DNA of 64,000 nucleotides from JAVVSK01 sp036654235 (GTDB taxonomy: Bacteria; Bacillota; Clostridia; Christensenellales; CAG-138), in assembly GCA_036654235.1 (NCBI GenBank), contig JAVVSK010000002.1, positions 91,131-155,130 of the forward strand, read 5' to 3'. The notes below the pieces were generated by a model. It ran no database searches and had not been told where the DNA came from. It saw only the letters and a list, made by a program, of their open reading frames with translations. Shown here in pieces: positions 1-8,854 of the stretch (its first letter is position 1; each line of letters opens with the position of its first letter). The translations under genes and the position numbers were made by a program.

Positions 1-12
1 GTATATTACTTA

Positions 13-825
13 ATGAAAACTAAGCTTAGAGAGAAAGACGGAATAACTATCTATCGAGTGCTTGACGAAAAACACAGTGCACCCTATATAATAAAGCAAT
101 TTTCAAACCCCGAAGATCTAAGGGAAATAGAAAATTATCAGCTTCTAAATTCGCTCGGCATTAAAACGCTTAAAATTTTAGAATATGGAGCAGATTTTAT
201 CGCTATGGAGGATATAGAAGCCAACCCAACGCTTCGCTTAGCGACCGAAGCTGATCTCGGGAATATCGAAGTTTCCGGCGCTCTCGGACGATGGTATAAA
301 AAATTTCACGATGCTGGCGAAGCTTATTTAAAACTGAACGACATTCCAATGTATTCGGAAACAGATCAGATTACTATCGAAAACCTTAACATGGTAAAGC
401 GAAAGACAAATAGCGAAAGCAACCCTTTTTGGAACTGTCTTCAAAGTAAATTGGAAAAAGTTTATGCTCGAATTGCCTCAATGGGAATTACCTTCTCCTA
501 TAACGATTTTTATTATTGCAATCTGGTCGTCGACAAATCCAACTCCGAAGCGTTCATGTTCGACTATAATCTAATGGGAATGGGATCTCGGGTTTCGGAT
601 TTATCGAACGTTATTTGTTCTCTTAAAGGTTCCGCGAAGGACGCTTTCCTAGAAGCCTATGGGGATTTTTCGGAGGATGATTTTAAGTTTTATTCTCTGC
701 TTTCCCCAATAATAGGGCTTATATTTGCCTCTAAACGCGAAGTTATGCCTGAATGGGCGAAAGATGATCTTAAAAGTCTTAAAGACGGCGAACTTTTAAA
801 ATTAGTGAATAGTTTAATAGAATAG
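13..825 (+). CDS. APH/choline-kinase-like phosphotransferase (possibly 5'-truncated by window edge)
   Basis: This looks like a small-molecule kinase of the aminoglycoside/choline phosphotransferase fold. The catalytic-loop equivalent is YNDFYYCNL, with Asp165 as the likely base and Asn170 as a metal ligand. Asp184 in MFDYN stands for the DFG aspartate. The usual His before the catalytic Asp is Asn here. No signal peptide is visible. The first ATG has no Shine-Dalgarno before it, and the four codons upstream are open to the window edge, so the true start may lie outside. A Cys-rich small gene follows 8 bp downstream. The substrate cannot be told; resistance activity should not be assumed. Confidence 0.6.
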   Translation: MKTKLREKDGITIYRVLDEKHSAPYIIKQFSNPEDLREIENYQLLNSLGIKTLKILEYGADFIAMEDIEANPTLRLATEADLGNIEVSGALGRWYKKFHDAGEAYLKLNDIPMYSETDQITIENLNMVKRKTNSESNPFWNCLQSKLEKVYARIASMGITFSYNDFYYCNLVVDKSNSEAFMFDYNLMGMGSRVSDLSNVICSLKGSAKDAFLEAYGDFSEDDFKFYSLLSPIIGLIFASKREVMPEWAKDDLKSLKDGELLKLVNSLIE

Positions 826-833
826 GTGTCACT

Positions 834-1133
834 ATGGAAAAATGTATATTAAATCCCGAAAAGGTCTGTGATAACTGCGGCGACTGTCGGTGCGACCTCG
901 ATAAAAATAAAATCTGCGATAACTGTGAAAAATGCTTAAATCTCAACGACCGTGAGTTCTTAGAGATGACTTTGGGCGGAATGATGATATATGAGGAAGG
1001 CGACCTCCCGACATATGATCCCGCGCTGCATGACTTGGACGATGACGGTGAAGCCGAAAAATGGCTTAGGGAACATGGCGAAACTTGCGAAAAAGAAACA
1101 ATTGTGATAGCGCGGCGAAAAAGACGCAAATAA
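834..1133 (+). CDS. Small Cys-rich protein with paired CxxC motifs
   Basis: This 99-residue protein opens with two similar cysteine knuckles, CDNCGDC and CDNCEKC, about 19 residues apart. Further cysteines lie between and after them, suggesting a zinc- or iron-binding head. The remainder is acidic and ends in a basic tail (ARRKRRK). The start follows an AGGTG Shine-Dalgarno. It sits 8 bp behind the kinase-like gene and about 90 bp before the nucleoside kinase, so all three may share a transcript. I recognise it only as a type of small conserved clostridial protein. Function is unknown. Confidence 0.65.
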   Translation: MEKCILNPEKVCDNCGDCRCDLDKNKICDNCEKCLNLNDREFLEMTLGGMMIYEEGDLPTYDPALHDLDDDGEAEKWLREHGETCEKETIVIARRKRRK

Positions 1134-1226
1134 TCGTCCGTTTATTTGAAGTACAGACTAAAAATAAGTTATACTAGGGAAATATCATGCTTAAACTATA
1201 GCATGGGAAAAAAGCGGAGAAAATAC

Positions 1227-2894
1227 ATGCGTATAACTATCGACGGAATAATTTGCCGTATTAAACATGGCGAAAGCGTTAAGGCTGTTTTGGACGCGAA
1301 TAATTTATCTATCGGAACGCTTTCATCGCGCCCTCTCGCCTGTAAAGTTGGGGGAGAGGTGCATAGCCTAAATTACCATCCGGCAGAGAACGCGGCTATA
1401 ACTTTACTTCGCTACGGAAGCGACTCCGGAAAACGCGTTTATGAGCGTTCTATAAAATTTATTTTTTTACTCGCATGTAAACTATTGTTTCCATCTGCGC
1501 GTGTTTTAGAAGAATACTCTATAGGAAACGGTGTTTTTTTCGCTATCGAAAACCGTGAACCGCCTAATATTGACGACGCGCGCCTTGTTGAGAAAAAATG
1601 CAGACAACTAATCGAGAAAAAGCTGATTTTTAAGAAAATTAAAGTCAGCCTTAAAGATGCCGTTGAAAATTCGATAACTACAGGCCAAATCGATAAGACG
1701 AACCTCTTAAAATGGCGCAGCGTTGATTTTTTTAAGCTCTACTATTTCGATGAATACCCCGACTTTAAAGATTATTTTTATGGCGAAACGGTTTTAGATA
1801 CGGGCTATACCGACGTTTTTTCCATCGAAGCTTATGACGGCGGTTTTGTGCTCATGGAACCCGATAAAAATAATCCCGAAATACCCGCGAAATTTGTTAG
1901 GGAAGATAAGTTAGCTACGGTATTTAGGCAGGGGAATCGTTGGGCCGAAATTTTAAAATGCTCCAACGTTGCCGAGCTTAATGAGTTAGTAAAAAGCGGA
2001 AAGATTTGCGAACTGATAAGGGTTAACGAAGCGCTTCACGAGAAAAATTTCGCGCTTTTAGCGGATTCTATCGTTAAAAACGGAGCGCGCGCCGTAATGG
2101 TCGCGGGTCCTAGCTCCTCGGGAAAGACGACTTCGGCGCATAGGCTTTTAACTCAGCTTCGGGTCAATGATCTTTCCCCCGTTTTAATCTCCCTCGATAA
2201 TTACTATCGGGATCGCAATAAAATAGCCTTAGACGAAAACGGCGAGATCGACCTCGAAAATATAGATGCACTCAATATTGAAAGATTTAATGACGATCTT
2301 TTTTCGCTCATATCGGGAAAACCGACAGCGCTCCCGCTTTTTAACTTTCTAACAGGAAAAAGCGAAGAAACAGGAAAAACGATAACCCTTTATTCTAACC
2401 AACCCGTAATTATAGAGGGAATTCATGCATTAAACCCGAAAATGATTTCAAACGCAATAGATAAAAGCACAGTATATCGCGTTTACGTTAATGCCCTTAC
2501 CACCCTCAACCTCGATGATCATAATATGATTCGGACTTCCGACGTTCGCCTCCTCCGCCGCCTCGTTCGAGACTATAAAACGAGAAGTGCAAGTATGGAA
2601 CACACCTTCTCGATGTGGGATAGCGTAAAACGCGGAGAGGAAATTTGGATAACGCCTTTTCGTGAGGAAGCGGATACTTTTTTAAACACAATTTTGGTTT
2701 ACGAGATATCTATTTTAAAGAAATACGTCTATCCTCTACTCTCAGAGGTAATGCCAAATAGTGCCTACTATGCTCCCGCGCGCGAGCTTATAAAATTCCT
2801 AAATTATTTTCTAAGCAGCGACGCTGACGCGGAAATACCCCCAACTTCAATACTTCGCGAATTTATCGGTGGAAATAGCTTTTATCGTGACTGA
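1227..2894 (+). CDS. Nucleoside (uridine-type) kinase with TGS-like N-terminus
   Basis: The protein (555 aa from this start) fits the Firmicutes family joining a threonyl-tRNA-synthetase-like N-terminal part (TGS-like, residues about 1-60, then an editing-domain-like segment) to a C-terminal uridine-kinase P-loop domain. The Walker A motif GPSSSGKT is at about residues 294-301, followed by SLDNYYRD as in uridine kinases. The expected reaction is phosphorylation of a nucleoside. The natural substrate of these fusions is not settled. A longer reading from 1146 is open, but only the ATG at 1227 has a GGAG at good spacing. Confidence 0.85.
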   Translation: MRITIDGIICRIKHGESVKAVLDANNLSIGTLSSRPLACKVGGEVHSLNYHPAENAAITLLRYGSDSGKRVYERSIKFIFLLACKLLFPSARVLEEYSIGNGVFFAIENREPPNIDDARLVEKKCRQLIEKKLIFKKIKVSLKDAVENSITTGQIDKTNLLKWRSVDFFKLYYFDEYPDFKDYFYGETVLDTGYTDVFSIEAYDGGFVLMEPDKNNPEIPAKFVREDKLATVFRQGNRWAEILKCSNVAELNELVKSGKICELIRVNEALHEKNFALLADSIVKNGARAVMVAGPSSSGKTTSAHRLLTQLRVNDLSPVLISLDNYYRDRNKIALDENGEIDLENIDALNIERFNDDLFSLISGKPTALPLFNFLTGKSEETGKTITLYSNQPVIIEGIHALNPKMISNAIDKSTVYRVYVNALTTLNLDDHNMIRTSDVRLLRRLVRDYKTRSASMEHTFSMWDSVKRGEEIWITPFREEADTFLNTILVYEISILKKYVYPLLSEVMPNSAYYAPARELIKFLNYFLSSDADAEIPPTSILREFIGGNSFYRD

Positions 2895-2933
2895 ACTTAA
2901 AGCTAACTAAGCTTCATCTGAAAGGAGATCTCT

Positions 2934-3653
2934 ATGTTTTATCCTACGCCTTATTTTTTCGGATCGTCTTCGACCGTTTTACTTATTGCCTTAATAGGTG
3001 TCATGCTCCTAGGCATGTTCGCGCAAATGAAAGTGCAAAGTACTTTTAAAAAATATTCCTCCGTCCGCCCAAGCTCTGGTTTAACGGCAGATGAACTCGC
3101 TAAAACGCTTTTAAAAAACGCGAACAGCTTCGTTACGGTTAAAAAGGTTTCGGGAAGTCTTACCGATCACTATAATCCGAAAGAAAACTCGGTTGGACTT
3201 TCGGAATCGGTATATGGGCAAAGCTCCGTCGCCGCCCTTGCGGTAGCTGCGCATGAAATTGGGCATGTTATGCAATATGAAGGAAATTATCTCCCGATTA
3301 AAATTAGGAACGCGGTTCTTCCCGTAGCACAAATAGGTTCTCAGGCTTCGCCTTTTATCGTAATACTAGGGCTTTTATTTTCAAGCTACTATCTCGCTAT
3401 GGCGGGAGTTATACTTTTTTTCGCCGTGTTTTTGTTTCAGCTCATAACCTTGCCCGTTGAATTTAACGCTTCGCGACGCGCGATTACTATGCTCGAAGAG
3501 GGCAACTTTTTAAGCTACAATGAAAGCGATAGCGCGAAAAAAGTCCTTCGTGCGGCATCTTTCACCTATGTCGTTGCTGCGTTGTCCACTATCGTAACGC
3601 TTTTAAGACTTCTTTTAATAGCACGAAGCGCAGATAACAGAAGGGATTCATAA
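2934..3653 (+). CDS. YugP-family neutral zinc metallopeptidase, membrane-bound
   Basis: A 239-residue membrane protein. One N-terminal segment (about 7-27), a zinc site HEIGH (His107, Glu108, His111), and two or three hydrophobic segments after residue 125 give the layout of the YugP/zinc-metallopeptidase-2 family. A strong AAAGGAG precedes the ATG. Its stop codon abuts the ATG of obg, so the two are co-transcribed. Known members are membrane proteases of poorly defined substrate; the assignment rests on the HExxH motif and topology. Confidence 0.85.
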   Translation: MFYPTPYFFGSSSTVLLIALIGVMLLGMFAQMKVQSTFKKYSSVRPSSGLTADELAKTLLKNANSFVTVKKVSGSLTDHYNPKENSVGLSESVYGQSSVAALAVAAHEIGHVMQYEGNYLPIKIRNAVLPVAQIGSQASPFIVILGLLFSSYYLAMAGVILFFAVFLFQLITLPVEFNASRRAITMLEEGNFLSYNESDSAKKVLRAASFTYVVAALSTIVTLLRLLLIARSADNRRDS

Positions 3654-4916
3654 ATGGATTTTATAGATAAAACTACAATAGTCGTGCGTGCGGGGAGCGG
3701 AGGCGACGGGTTCGCAAGTTTTCATCGTGAAAAATATGTAAACCGTGGCGGTCCCGACGGCGGAGACGGTGGGCGCGGCGGAAACGTCGTTTTTCTCGCC
3801 TGCGATAACGCAAATACACTCCTCGACTTTAAATTTCGCCGCCATTTTTTTGCCGAAAACGGTGAAAAGGGCGCGGCACGTATGTGCTCCGGAAAAAACG
3901 GTGAAGATATTATTATAAAGGTTCCCGCCGGAACTATAGTTCGCGATAAAGAAACGGGTGCCGTTATAGCCGATATGAATAGACCGGGTAAGGAGCGAAT
4001 CGTATTATACGGTGGACGCGGTGGCAAGGGCAACGCGCGATTCGCAACGCCAACGAAACAGGTTCCGCGTTTTGCGCAAAATGGGCAGAAAATGAAAGAA
4101 CGCGAACTTGAGCTTGAGCTTCAAATAATAGCGGATGTTGGTCTAATAGGGCTTCCGAACGTCGGAAAATCAACTGTTTTGGCGGCACTGACGGCGGCGA
4201 AGCCAAAAATCGCAAATTATCATTTTACGACGCTTTCGCCAAACCTCGGTGTTGTCGCATGGAAAGATAAAAGCTTCGTCCTCGCGGATATTCCTGGGCT
4301 TATTGAGGGTGCTGCCGAGGGCGTTGGTCTTGGTCATGATTTTTTGAGGCATATAGAACGTACCCGCCTTTTAGTCCATACAATAGATATATCCGGTTCA
4401 GAAAACCGCGACCCTATCGAAGATTACCGAACCGTCAATAACGAGCTTACTTCTTATAGCGAACGCCTCGCAAAGCTTCCGCAAATCGTACTTTGTAATA
4501 AAATGGATATCGATGGTGCGGAAGAAAATTTTTTACGCTTTAAAAATGAAGTAAATGATGTCTCCATATATTCCGTTTCCGCCGCTTCGCGCGTCGGCTT
4601 TGAATCGTTTTTAGATGAGATTCTTTTTTCTCTTTCCTCTCTCCCGAAAACCTTTGAATATGAAGAAAGCGAAATCGAAATTACCCCCGAATATGGTGGG
4701 GACTTTACCGTTTCGCGCGACAACGATATCTTTATCATCGAAGGTGGGCTTATAAAATACATACTCGATACGACCGATGCCTTTGACGACGAATCTATGC
4801 GCCGCTTTCAACAACTGCTTATAAAAGAGGGCGTAATAAAGAAGCTTAAAGCCTTGGGCGCTAAGGAAGGCTCAACCGTTAAAATGGGGGAATGGGAATT
4901 CGACTTTGTAGATTAA
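3654..4916 (+). CDS. obg: GTPase Obg/CgtA
   Basis: Essential ribosome-assembly and stress GTPase. The glycine-rich Obg fold fills residues 1-158 (repeated GGDGGRGG-type turns). The G domain follows with GLPNVGKST (G1), DIPGLIEGA (G3) and NKMD (G4). A C-terminal OCT domain ends the 420-residue protein, the usual length for Firmicutes. It starts directly after the YugP stop with GAAGGG as ribosome site, and a hairpin terminator follows 26 bp after the stop. Confidence 0.97.
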   Translation: MDFIDKTTIVVRAGSGGDGFASFHREKYVNRGGPDGGDGGRGGNVVFLACDNANTLLDFKFRRHFFAENGEKGAARMCSGKNGEDIIIKVPAGTIVRDKETGAVIADMNRPGKERIVLYGGRGGKGNARFATPTKQVPRFAQNGQKMKERELELELQIIADVGLIGLPNVGKSTVLAALTAAKPKIANYHFTTLSPNLGVVAWKDKSFVLADIPGLIEGAAEGVGLGHDFLRHIERTRLLVHTIDISGSENRDPIEDYRTVNNELTSYSERLAKLPQIVLCNKMDIDGAEENFLRFKNEVNDVSIYSVSAASRVGFESFLDEILFSLSSLPKTFEYEESEIEITPEYGGDFTVSRDNDIFIIEGGLIKYILDTTDAFDDESMRRFQQLLIKEGVIKKLKALGAKEGSTVKMGEWEFDFVD

Positions 4917-4942
4917 ATCAACATTATATTAAATTATACTTG

Positions 4943-4975
4943 CGGCGAAGCGGCTATCGTTTCGCCGTCTTTTTA
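4943..4975 (+). terminator. Rho-independent terminator of the obg operon
   Basis: A perfect 7-bp GC-rich stem (CGGCGAA with TTCGCCG), an 11-nt loop and a T-rich tail (TCTTTTTAT) lie just after the obg stop. Confidence 0.8.
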
Positions 4976-5028
4976 TATTTTAACTGTATGTAGCGTGATA
5001 TTTTAGTATCATAAATACAAAAAATGAG

Positions 5029-5058
5029 TTGACAAAAGTGTATAGTGAATGGTATTAT
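5029..5058 (+). promoter_or_regulatory. Sigma-A promoter of folT
   Basis: TTGACA (5029-5034) and TATTAT (5053-5058) are separated by 18 bp. Transcription would start near 5065, about 20 nt before the THF riboswitch. Confidence 0.65.
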
Positions 5059-5084
5059 TTTTATGTGCTAAAATTAAATAATTT

Positions 5085-5180
5085 CAGTAGAATAGGTATT
5101 GCGCGTTAAGTGTCTTGGGAATGGATTATTCCCCCGAACGAAAGGTTTCGCCCTGCGGTTCAATACCGAATCCGCTGCTG
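5085..5180 (+). promoter_or_regulatory. Tetrahydrofolate (THF) riboswitch
   Basis: The leader carries the conserved core of the Firmicutes THF riboswitch, including GCGTTAAGTGT, GAATGG and CCGAACGAAAGG. The arm GGTATTG (5095-5101) pairs exactly with CAATACC (5161-5167), and an outer CAG/CTG closes the element. Downstream, two partly complementary arms (about 5179-5212) could form the expression platform before the AGGAGG at 5227. In this family, reduced folate binding lowers expression of folate transport or synthesis genes. The next gene is a folate transporter component, which supports the call. Confidence 0.88.
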
Positions 5181-5241
5181 CATTTTAAGAGTTGCGCCTC
5201 TTTTAATGCTGTAGTAACAGTATTTTAGGAGGTATTTTTTA

Positions 5242-5784
5242 TTGCATTATTCTCATCTAGCTATGAAACGGCTCGTCATCTGTGCTATCCTTATCGCCTT
5301 AGGTGTAATCCTCTCTGGGCTTCTATCCATTCCTGTTCTTCCCCTTGGCGCTTATACGCTTAAAATTGGTTTTGGAGCTTTGCCGACGATCGTCGCCGCA
5401 GTACTCTATGGTCCAATTTATGGCGGAATGGTTGGCGCTGCCGTCGATATATTACAAGCTTTGCTATTCCCTATGGGCGCCTATATTCCTCTTTATACGA
5501 TATCCGGAATGCTCCTAGGCGTTCTTCCCGGTCTTTTCTTTATCAAAAAACAAGATCCTTCTTTTTTACGTCTTCTCCTCGCTATATCTATCTCTCAAAT
5601 TATAGCTAGCGTCCTGTTAAACAGCCTTTGGTTCTCTTTACTTCAGGGAATTCCATATTTTTTAATTATTGTTCCAAGAGCGATTAATCAGGCCGTAATG
5701 ATCCCTATATACGCATTATTGATTTTTTTAATTATGCGTCTTCTGAAAAAAAATGCTATTATGCCCGAAAGATTTAAGCCCTGA
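5242..5784 (+). CDS. folT: ECF transporter S component for folate (FolT-like)
   Basis: A 180-residue protein with about six hydrophobic helices. It carries the substrate-specific (S) component pattern of folate ECF transporters, e.g. GPIYGGMVGAAVDI and FPMGAYIPLYT. It would bind folate in the membrane and use a shared EcfA/A'/T module, which is not in this window. The start is TTG, chosen because AGGAGG lies 9 bp upstream; the next ATG (5263) is too far from any ribosome site. The THF riboswitch before it independently points to folate. Confidence 0.88.
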   Translation: MHYSHLAMKRLVICAILIALGVILSGLLSIPVLPLGAYTLKIGFGALPTIVAAVLYGPIYGGMVGAAVDILQALLFPMGAYIPLYTISGMLLGVLPGLFFIKKQDPSFLRLLLAISISQIIASVLLNSLWFSLLQGIPYFLIIVPRAINQAVMIPIYALLIFLIMRLLKKNAIMPERFKP

Positions 5785-5879
5785 AAATAATTTAGTTTAA
5801 AATAGCGAAAATTTAATTTACATCTGCCGAAAAATAGTAAAATATAAGGTTAACTTAAAAAAATTAACGCGTTTTACGC

Positions 5880-5908
5880 TTGCCGCGCAGGACAATAATG
5901 ATTATAAT
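5880..5908 (+). promoter_or_regulatory. Candidate sigma-A promoter of the NUDIX gene
   Basis: TTGCCG (5880-5885) and TATAAT (5903-5908) lie 17 bp apart, about 37 bp before the TTG start of the NUDIX gene. Confidence 0.5.
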
Positions 5909-5944
5909 TGTTTACAAAGATATTTTCTAAGGAGCAATAATAAA

Positions 5945-6622
5945 TTGTTCGATAAAATTGATGAGCTTACGAAAGTTAATGAAGTTGCCCTTAAAAATGC
6001 CAATGGACAAACAGAAAGCGAATTTTTAAAAGCTTATAACCCCGGTAAATATTTTCGTCCGTCCGTCACCGTCGATATTGCGATTTTTACTTTAACGCCG
6101 ATTGGCGAACTTTCTCTTTTATTAATAAAGCGCGGAAATCACCCGGATATATATAAATGGGCGCTCCCGGGCGGCTTCGTCGAGAAAGACGAAACTCTCG
6201 ATACCGCCGCCGCGCGGGAGCTTTTCGAAGAAACTTGCGTTAAAAACGCTCCTCTTAAACAGTTTTACGCGTTTGGTAAAGTCGATAGAGATAAGCGCAC
6301 CCGCGTAATAAGCGTTGGATATTTCGCTTTCGTTCAATACAATGCGCTTAGCTTCTCTTCCGGTGACGATGCTTCCGCGGCGAAGCTCTTTTCTATTGAT
6401 ACCAAACTACTCGCAAAAACCGTTTCGGCGAAAATATATAGGATTACGCTTTCATGCGACGAAATTATCCTAAAAGCGAGAGTAAAACTTCGCATAGGGT
6501 CTTTCGGCGAGGAAACCGAGTTTTTAGAGCAGGGGGATTTCGCGGGCGACCATTCTCATGTTATTTTCGCGGCTCTTACCGCCCTTAAAAGCTTATCTAA
6601 AAAAAACAGCCCACTCTTTTAA
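5945..6622 (+). CDS. NUDIX hydrolase
   Basis: A 225-residue NUDIX-fold protein. The Nudix box runs from GGFVEKDE through RELFEET, with the metal-binding REx2EE core intact and Cys in place of the usual Gly after EET. The N-terminal extension and a C-terminal segment of about 80 residues resemble the larger ADP-ribose-type NUDIX group, some of which act as NAD-metabolism regulators. I see no clear winged helix. Start is TTG with AAGGAG 10 bp upstream. Substrate unknown. Confidence 0.82.
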   Translation: MFDKIDELTKVNEVALKNANGQTESEFLKAYNPGKYFRPSVTVDIAIFTLTPIGELSLLLIKRGNHPDIYKWALPGGFVEKDETLDTAAARELFEETCVKNAPLKQFYAFGKVDRDKRTRVISVGYFAFVQYNALSFSSGDDASAAKLFSIDTKLLAKTVSAKIYRITLSCDEIILKARVKLRIGSFGEETEFLEQGDFAGDHSHVIFAALTALKSLSKKNSPLF

Positions 6623-6707
6623 TTAGGCGATAATTGGCTTTTTAATTGATGGCTCTTAAAAATTAAAACGCAAATACAAAAACTAAAAAAAAATCAGACA
6701 TGAGGCG

Positions 6708-7547
6708 ATGAGTTTGAATAATAATTATGGAAAAATCGTTATAATTACCGGAGCTTCAAGCGGGATCGGAAAGAATACCGCCGAAACCCTTCGTGATTTT
6801 GGTTTTTTTGTCTATGGATTTTCCCGACGCGGTGGAACAGACTCTAATTCTCCCGCCGGAGGAAAAATTACAATGTTGAGAGTAGATATAACGGATACCG
6901 AATCGGTTTCTTCCGCTGTTTCGTCGATAATAGCCACTGAGGGACGAATCGATATATTAATAAACTCCGCCGGAGTCGGAATTTGCGGTTCTGTCGAAGA
7001 AGTTTCTCTCTCTGACGCAAGGTTTCAGTTCGAAGGCAACTATTTTGGAATTTTAAATATGTTAAACGCCGTTTTACCGCATATGCGAACGGCTAGAAAC
7101 GGTCTAGTAATCAATATTGGCTCGGTAGGGGGAATATACCCTATTCCGTTCCAAACACATTACAGCGCCTCTAAAGCCGCCGTTTCTGCGCTAACTTTAG
7201 GGCTAAGCATTGAGCTTTCGCCCTTTAACGTTAAGGCGGTTCTCGTTGAGCCCGGCGATATAAAAACGGGATTCACAGCTTCTCGAAAGACCTCCGTTCC
7301 CTACGATAACTCTTTTTACGGGAAAGAATATCAAAGTTCAATTCGTCAAATGGAGAGGGACGAACTGAGCGGTGGCTCTCCCGACGCGGTAACGAAAGTT
7401 ATTTTATCTCTTATCGCGCGAAAAAATCAGCCCGTGAGCAAGGTCGTCGGTGTTAAATATAAGTTTTTCGTATTCTTAAAACGAATACTTCCAAAGCGTA
7501 CCGTGCGTTTCCTTTTAACCGCTATGTACCCGAAAAGTAAGCTATGA
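6708..7547 (+). CDS. Short-chain dehydrogenase/reductase (SDR)
   Basis: A classical SDR of 279 residues. The cofactor motif TGASSGIG lies near the N-terminus, NSAG follows in the middle, and the catalytic Tyr-Lys sits in HYSASKAA with an upstream Ser in NIGSVGG. It would oxidise or reduce a hydroxyl or keto group with NAD(P)(H). The ATG at 6708 is only 2 bp from GAGG (6702-6705), whereas the in-frame TTG at 6714 is 8 bp away, so the true start may be 6714. The stop overlaps the RadC start by 4 bp. Confidence 0.9.
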   Translation: MSLNNNYGKIVIITGASSGIGKNTAETLRDFGFFVYGFSRRGGTDSNSPAGGKITMLRVDITDTESVSSAVSSIIATEGRIDILINSAGVGICGSVEEVSLSDARFQFEGNYFGILNMLNAVLPHMRTARNGLVINIGSVGGIYPIPFQTHYSASKAAVSALTLGLSIELSPFNVKAVLVEPGDIKTGFTASRKTSVPYDNSFYGKEYQSSIRQMERDELSGGSPDAVTKVILSLIARKNQPVSKVVGVKYKFFVFLKRILPKRTVRFLLTAMYPKSKL

Positions 7548-8260
7548 CAAAAGACAAAGTTTCAATACATAAAGATCATAGGGAAAGAATGAGAAAGAAA
7601 TTTCTCGATAACAACATAGACGGTTTTTCGGAAGTAGAACTCCTCGAATTTTTATTATTTTATACTAACACCCGGGGAGATACGAATTATACGGCGCATA
7701 AGCTTTTAAACGAGTTCAGCTCGCTTAATGATATTTTAAGCGCGGACGTTTTCGATCTTAAAAACATTGATGGAGTAGGCGAAAAATCTGCCATATATCT
7801 CTCCTTTTTAGGCTCACTTTTTAGTAAACTAAGGCTTTTATCGATAAAAAGACCCTGCCTTGATACTCCGTTTTCGCTTTTATCCTATTGCCATTCGAAC
7901 GTTAAGCTTTACGAATCTTCGGAAATAATCGCCTTAATCCTTCTTGACGCTGGAATGAACGTTATACATTTCGACCTTATCGCGAAAGGCAGCCTAATCG
8001 CGGTCGGAATAGACGTTAAAACGATAATGCGCATTATCTCGCGGCATAATGCATATTCAGTCGTACTTTTACATAATCATCTCTCCGGAAACGTTTTCCC
8101 TTCGCGCGCGGATATTGAGGCTACGAATCGCTTATCAGAAACGCTTTCGCCCCTCGGTACAGAGCTTATCGATCACGTTATAGTGTCCGGCAATTTATGT
8201 TACAGCATAATGCGTAATTTAATATACGACAGTTCTACCGAAAAATGTACTCCGCGCTAA
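7544..8260 (+). CDS. radC: RadC family JAB/MPN-domain protein
   Basis: A RadC-type protein of 238 residues. A helix-hairpin-helix-like segment (KNIDGVGEKSA, about residues 73-83) precedes a JAMM metal site, LLHNHLSG followed by PSRAD, with both histidines, the serine and the aspartate present. The family was named for a supposed repair role that has been disputed; the fold is that of a metal-dependent peptidase-like domain. The ATGA overlap with the SDR stop indicates translational coupling. Confidence 0.88.
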   Translation: MTKDKVSIHKDHRERMRKKFLDNNIDGFSEVELLEFLLFYTNTRGDTNYTAHKLLNEFSSLNDILSADVFDLKNIDGVGEKSAIYLSFLGSLFSKLRLLSIKRPCLDTPFSLLSYCHSNVKLYESSEIIALILLDAGMNVIHFDLIAKGSLIAVGIDVKTIMRIISRHNAYSVVLLHNHLSGNVFPSRADIEATNRLSETLSPLGTELIDHVIVSGNLCYSIMRNLIYDSSTEKCTPR

Positions 8261-8320
8261 AAAAGGCTTATCCCTATTAAGCTTTACTTTTGTGGGCTAA
8301 TTTTATGAAGAGAGAATATT

Positions 8321-8854
8321 ATGAGACTTTTTATCGCAATTGAATTATCGAAAAATATGAAATCTGAAATTGAGTTGGCGCGCGCCTCTCTTATTAAAAG
8401 CAGCGCGGGCGGAAGGTTCGTTTCTATCGAAAATATGCACCTTACACTTCGATTTTTAGGCGAAAGCAATAACTCTTTCGGCGCGGTAAACGCTATTTCC
8501 GAAAGTGCGCGCGGAATTCGGCCTTTCCCTATACATCTGGGCGGGTACGGTTTTTTTGGCGGCGGTCCATTTACATCTTATCTAAACGTATTAGGGGATC
8601 TTTCCGAACTAAACGCAATATACGATTCGCTACAATCGGCGCTATTCGACGAGGGCTTTTCTCGTGAATATAAAAGGTTTTCTCCTCATATAACCCTCGG
8701 GCGAAACGTTATTCACGATGATAAAACGGTCGAAACCATGAACGCCCTTCGCCTTCAGGCATCTATGCAGGTTCAGAGTATAACGCTTTTTGAAAGTACG
8801 CGCGGAAAAAACGGTATGATTTATACCGCAATGCATAGGGAGCGGTTCAAATGA
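8321..8854 (+). CDS. thpR: RNA 2',3'-cyclic phosphodiesterase ThpR (LigT)
   Basis: A 177-residue 2H phosphoesterase. The two signature HxT motifs are HLTLRFLG (about residue 47) and HITLGR (about residue 122). It would open 2',3'-cyclic phosphates in RNA ends. Length and the N-terminal MRLFIAIEL match the family. The start follows a GAGAG-type ribosome site, and its stop overlaps the addB ATG by 4 bp. Confidence 0.92.
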   Translation: MRLFIAIELSKNMKSEIELARASLIKSSAGGRFVSIENMHLTLRFLGESNNSFGAVNAISESARGIRPFPIHLGGYGFFGGGPFTSYLNVLGDLSELNAIYDSLQSALFDEGFSREYKRFSPHITLGRNVIHDDKTVETMNALRLQASMQVQSITLFESTRGKNGMIYTAMHRERFK

